Of a stretch of DNA of 64,000 bases, positions 61,223-64,000 are shown one piece after another. Within the stretch, counting starts at the first letter, position 1. Each line of letters begins with the position of its first letter. A program made the position numbers and the translations under genes. Below the pieces are notes generated by a model, which saw only the letters and a list, made by a program, of their open reading frames with translations, was not told where the DNA came from and ran no database searches. Source of the stretch: Loxodes magnus (lineage: Eukaryota > Ciliophora > Karyorelictea > Loxodida > Loxodidae); the NCBI GenBank assembly GCA_946699065.1, contig CAMPDV010000317.1:62001-126000 (forward strand). The letters run 5' to 3'.

Positions 61223-63596
61223 TATAATAATAAAAATCTATTAATTAATTATTTATCATATGCACTTCTGTAAATAAGTCTCTATATGCACTTATTGATT
61301 TCTTAAGAGCTCATAATATTATTTCCTCAAAAGCGAAAACAGATTTACTAAGCAATTTTATCTTTTTTATATTCTGTTTTTTAGTTATGTTTAAAATCTA
61401 AATTATCAAGCTTAAATTATACTATTTTTATTATATAAGCAAGAAGCATATTAAAGGAGGGAAATAAAGGGATGTTTAAAAAGCTTAGAAGATGCTATAT
61501 TTTGAACTTAAAATTAGCGGGTGAATAAAACATGGTTTTGAAGGAACCATTATTAGTTTTCATTCCACACTATCTTATCATAGTTAGTGTTCTTATCTGT
61601 TAGGTGCTTATTCACTTAATGAGTAATTAGTAGATAAGTGATACCAATTGATGCCTTTTAAATTTGTTTATACTAACTTAATAATACATTAAGGCATTTA
61701 ATAAATGTCTTGCTAACTTGCTATTTTTACCTTTAACAATTTCATAGCAAATTTTTTAAAATGAACATTAATTCTTAGAAATCTGCCTAGACTAGTAAAA
61801 TCAGTAGAAAGTATAGTTATATATAAATATACCTTAAATGTAGAATTTTATGGAACTTCTATCCATAAAATCAAATTAATGCTTTTAGTAATTTCTTTAA
61901 TTGTTAATCAGATGAGTTAGCTATGATTACTTTATTTAGTATTAAGAACTATATTTTCTTATATAATTATATTAGATTTTTCTGCTTTTATCGATTCTTC
62001 TATTTTTTAAGCTTAAAGCATAATTTTAAAATAGCTTTTGAGGCTAAAATTACTTGTTAAATTTATATTCCAAGTTATTTCTTTTTTCCTTTAAAAGGGT
62101 TTCTACTTCTTCAAATTATAAGCCAAACTTTATTTGCTAACCTTCCTATTTACTCAAGATATACTCAGAAAGGGTATTCCTTTATACAAACTGAAGTCTT
62201 TTTCTATTAATTACTAGTAGGGGTAATGCAGATATAGTGACACTACCATACTTTATCTCTTACTTTTCTATATTCGTTAAGTATGTCAAATTGACTATAT
62301 TTCTTCATCGCTTTTATATATCTCTGTATGCTTATAAAATCATTATTATTAAGTTTAAAGTAAAGACCAACGAAGCTTAGATAAGAAGAGTATGGCATTA
62401 ATTTAAGAGTATACCTTCTAATTATCTAAAGCTCTTTTAGCATAATCTTACTAGTTATATCCTATAAATACCTACAAAAAAGAGCTCTAACTCCTAACAA
62501 TTTTGCATTACTATGCCAGCACTCCTAGGAAAGATTAATAAAAGATCTACTTTGAATTCTATTAGCCTGATTAAATAGTCGAAATATTAAGTTAAATATA
62601 CCTTTAACTCAAAATAAGGCAGATTAAATAAAATTTTATGAAAGACTGGAATCAGAACGTTCTAAGTTTATTAGACCTATTTATTTAAATTATCTAGTGA
62701 TATAAGTGAGTTCTGAAGATATAAAAAGGAGTAATATAAGTGTATTATTAGTTATTGCTTAATTTAAAATGATTAAATGTAGAATCTAAAATTATAAAAT
62801 TAAGCTTTTGAAAATAAATAAGATTCTAGTAGAAGAACCTTAAGAGCTATAAATTAGATAGCAGTATAAATAACTTCTGCATAAGTAAGGAAATAAATCA
62901 TAATATGATACTCTCAGACTTAAAGATAAAGGTATCCTAAAAGTTCTTTAATTAAATTCAAGTATACTTTCAGAGTTAGAACCAGACTTAATTAATAGTT
63001 ACCTTAAGTTAATTAATATTCTGTTTTAATAAAAAGGAATTAATTAACTTATAATGTCTCTAAGGATGAATAAGACCAATAAAAGATAAAGAATAAAAGT
63101 TTAAATTAATTAATAATTTATTTGTAAATAGAGCTGAAATTCATATCTCCTTAATATGATATCTTGCTATCTTTATATATGGTTCAGAGTTTAAAATCCA
63201 TTTGCAAATAAAAATAAAAATAACCTTTATTGGATCTTATTTTCCCAGCTAATTTTTTCAGACCTGTTTTTAAGATTATTATCTAATATCTATACCCTAC
63301 TAATTGAGAGAAAGCATCAAGGTAAATCAAAATGTTTTCATATATTATAAGAAACATACTCTTGGCTGCTTTGTTTACAAAAAAGGTTTTCATTCTTTGT
63401 AGATATAAAGCTTTAACTAACTTTTCTATTTAATTTAAGTAGAAAGATATAAAAGGGGATAAAAGCTATAAGGAAATATCTAGCTCATTTGAATAGTCTA
63501 AATTTATAATTTTATAAATGTTAGAAATAGCAGAGTGCTATAAATCAAAAATACCCCTTTTTTAAAAGCTTCTTAATTTGTAGTTGTTTTAGTAGC

Positions 63597-63614
63597 AATA
63601 CCTTGTCTGGTATT
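63597..63614. repeat. AATACC/GGTATT hairpin
   Basis: AATACC (63597-63602) and GGTATT (63609-63614) with a 6-base loop, the same arms as the hairpin at 58111-58130. Confidence 0.35.
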
Positions 63615-63684
63615 ATTTTTTAAATAAGGTGAAAGGAAATTGATTTAGAAAATAAATTGATTTGGTGTTGTCAATGATTCAATT

Positions 63685-63963
63685 ATGCAGAAAAATAATC
63701 ATTACCCTAAAAGGTTTTATTATTGGGTTGCTGAAATAAATCCTTTAATAGAAGGCTTTATTCTTGAAGGATCTTGGCATATAGTGAAAAGTTTTGATTT
63801 GCATGATCACTTTATTCAACAAATATAGGATTCTAGAAAGAGAATTTTAAAATTCAAATGCATTCTTATAAGTATTAACGCTAGATAAGGAAAAAAGCAT
63901 TTCATTTATTTTATTAGTCATAAGTATAGTTCATCTAATAGATTCATTTTACTATATCTTTGA
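63685..63963 (+). CDS. Possible small protein or gene fragment, 92 aa
   Basis: ATG to TGA with no internal TGA. The first half reads MQKNNHYPKRFYYWVAEINP, then GFILEGSWHIVKSFDLHDHF, with two TGG Trp and a natural residue mix. The second half is more spacer-like, so an unseen intron or decay is possible. No family was recognised. Confidence 0.35.
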
Positions 63964-64000
63964 TACTCTTTTAATACTTCTAGCCTTATTTGTAAACTTA

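Larger units (their letters stand above)
61223..64000. other. 2.8-kb 3' spacer
   Basis: Apart from the ORF at 63685-63963 there is no secure gene. Short frames ending in TGA occur on both strands near 61470-61650 (for example MFKKLRRCYILNLKLAGEQ on plus) but cannot be told from chance. The window ends in AT-rich spacer. Confidence 0.4.

Overview
The window reads as ciliate nuclear DNA. It is very AT-rich, and under the standard code almost nothing in it is open. If TAA and TAG are read as glutamine and TGA as tryptophan, recognisable proteins appear. TGA also serves as the terminator where the 3' end of a gene is clear. The best fit known to me is a karyorelictid ciliate such as Loxodes (UAR = Gln, UGA = Trp or stop). 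A Condylostoma-like heterotrich is the alternative. Spliceosomal introns are tiny: four well-supported ones are 17-20 nt, and two or three longer or weaker ones were inferred from frame continuity.

Layout. 1-2046: a histone H3 variant (+), facing the 3' end of a large secreted protein (-) with two chitinase-type GH18 domains and two ankyrin modules (2047-5394). 5395-8193: a spacer, then a GOST/Lung-7TM membrane protein (+). 8960-11184: a GPCR-phosphatidylinositol phosphate kinase fusion (-). 11185-24950: sparse, with a Gln/Asn-rich protein, a 248-aa protein with introns, a sperm-tail PG-rich repeat (STPGR) protein, a disordered 432-aa protein, a probably acylated MGC protein and several small ORFs. 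25026-26789: a BAH-PHD chromatin reader (-). 29864-31903: an SPX-EXS phosphate exporter of the XPR1/SYG1 type (-). 34279-39454: three + strand genes in a row, namely a signal-peptide membrane protein, an EAG/CNG-type K+ channel and a FAM136A-like Cx3C protein. 41642-57373: one intronless minus-strand frame of 5,243 codons for a giant coiled-coil protein. 57374-64000: one clear gene (60221-61222) and some weak ORFs.

The genes are ordinary eukaryotic nuclear genes with no operon logic. Shared themes are signalling at membranes (GOST protein, GPCR-PIPK, cyclic-nucleotide-type channel, SPX phosphate sensing), chromatin (H3, BAH-PHD) and cilium or basal body (STPGR protein, possibly the giant coiled coil).

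Limits. With all three stop codons readable as sense, long open frames are common in spacers and on strands opposite real genes, so openness alone is not evidence. I trusted only frames with recognisable domains, sensible composition, an ATG and a TGA end. Spacers of 1-3 kb probably still hide small genes. No tRNA, rRNA, CRISPR or intact transposon was recognised.
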